A DNA stretch of 64,000 nt from NCBI GenBank assembly GCA_001556125.1, contig LSIG01000119.1, positions 1 to 64,000 of the forward strand. The letters run 5' to 3'. The position numbers were made by a program, and so were the translations under genes. Positions 63,819 through 64,000 of the stretch are shown in pieces (position 1 is the first letter of the stretch; each line of letters starts with the position of its first letter). The stretch comes from Rhizobiales bacterium CCH10-E5 (GTDB lineage Bacteria > Pseudomonadota > Alphaproteobacteria > Rhizobiales > Beijerinckiaceae). Under the pieces are notes generated by a model. It was not told where the DNA came from and made no database searches. It saw only the letters and a list, made by a program, of their open reading frames with translations.

Positions 63819-64000
63819 ATGACCAATCTGACCGATCTCGCCGCCACCATCGACGCCGCCTGGGAGGCCCGGGCCGAGATCGGCCTCAACACGAAAGGCG
63901 CGGTGCGCGAGGCGGTCGAGCAGGCGATCGAGATGTTGGACGCCGGCCAGGCGCGCGTCGCCGAGAAGGTTGGCGCCGACTGGGTCGTGCATCAGTGGCT
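63819..64000 (+). CDS. dapD: Tetrahydrodipicolinate N-succinyltransferase, 3' partial
   Basis: The first 60 residues of DapD, cut by the window edge. The N-terminal helical domain is typical: [39 protein letters not shown] and [14 protein letters not shown]. The enzyme succinylates tetrahydrodipicolinate in lysine and diaminopimelate synthesis. Its leader holds palindromic repeat D, which may affect translation. Confidence 0.9.
   Translation, partial: MTNLTDLAATIDAAWEARAEIGLNTKGAVREAVEQAIEMLDAGQARVAEKVGADWVVHQW

Noticed and set aside
61738..63822. Very long plus-strand frame across the amidohydrolase and repeat D
   Set aside because: Runs through an intergenic repeat and opposite a gene with clear metal motifs; composition is noise.

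Overview
The window is GC-rich, densely packed chromosomal DNA (about 66 protein genes, one tRNA, no rRNA, no insertion sequence, no CRISPR array). Gene content points to a free-living alphaproteobacterium of the Hyphomicrobiales, probably near Bosea or Methylobacterium: Pseudomonas-type branched-chain keto-acid dehydrogenase, many TRAP importers, a complete PQQ operon, an ECF sigma/NrsF pair, rhizobial-type MotA/MotB and GTCAT...ATGAC palindromic repeats. There is no marker gene here, so the genus is an inference.

Layout. 1-4.0 kb: the end of a formylglycine-generating-enzyme-fold protein, then a TAXI-type TRAP importer (minus strand). 4.4-7.3 kb: NadC followed by an unusual fused enzyme, PhnN (ribose-1,5-bisphosphate kinase) joined to an AMP-phosphorylase-type domain, which on paper turns a nucleotide into PRPP in one polypeptide. 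7.5-13.4 kb: an Lrp regulator divergent from bkdA1-bkdA2-bkdB-lpdA; one palindromic repeat lies between two of these genes and another lies inside the bkdB reading frame. 13.6-18.0 kb: DUF983 protein, an iron/siderophore-type ABC importer and a divergent methyltransferase. 18.0-19.4 kb: ECF sigma factor and NrsF, with an apparent one-base frameshift in nrsF. 19.5-26.7 kb: esterase, TPP enzyme, OpgC-like acyltransferase, TPR protein, YHS protein, atypical SDR and small secreted proteins. 26.8-29.4 kb: Lrp regulator divergent from arginase and ornithine cyclodeaminase (arginine to proline). 29.5-33.1 kb: a soluble double-PAS chemoreceptor plus motB and motA. 33.3-38.8 kb: LysR regulator divergent from a COG4091 oxidoreductase and a DctPQM TRAP importer. 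38.9-44.1 kb: a cytochrome c oxidase operon (ctaG, copD/hemJ-like, coxB, fused coxA-coxC, small membrane protein) with a DUF2231 gene embedded on the opposite strand. 44.3-49.5 kb: DUF2231 protein, a PQQ-type sorbosone dehydrogenase and pqqABCDE. 49.7 kb: tRNA-Arg(CCG) with a terminator. 49.9-56.1 kb: small secreted proteins, methyltransferase/LysR pair, SOUL protein, stand-alone M41-like metallopeptidase, host-attachment-type protein and phosphoglucomutase. 56.1-59.1 kb: four consecutive genes for coiled-coil proteins of unknown function. 59.3-64 kb: VOC protein, CobF, MarR regulator, small lipoprotein, 8-oxoguanine-deaminase-type amidohydrolase, a secreted protein and the start of dapD.

The most interesting points are the nucleotide-phosphorylase/PRPP-forming fusion beside nadC, the palindromic repeat that became protein-coding inside bkdB, the nrsF homopolymer frameshift with a sigma-F-like promoter in front of it, the paired dyads in the chemoreceptor leader, the elongated PqqA with a repeated tail, and the four-gene coiled-coil operon.
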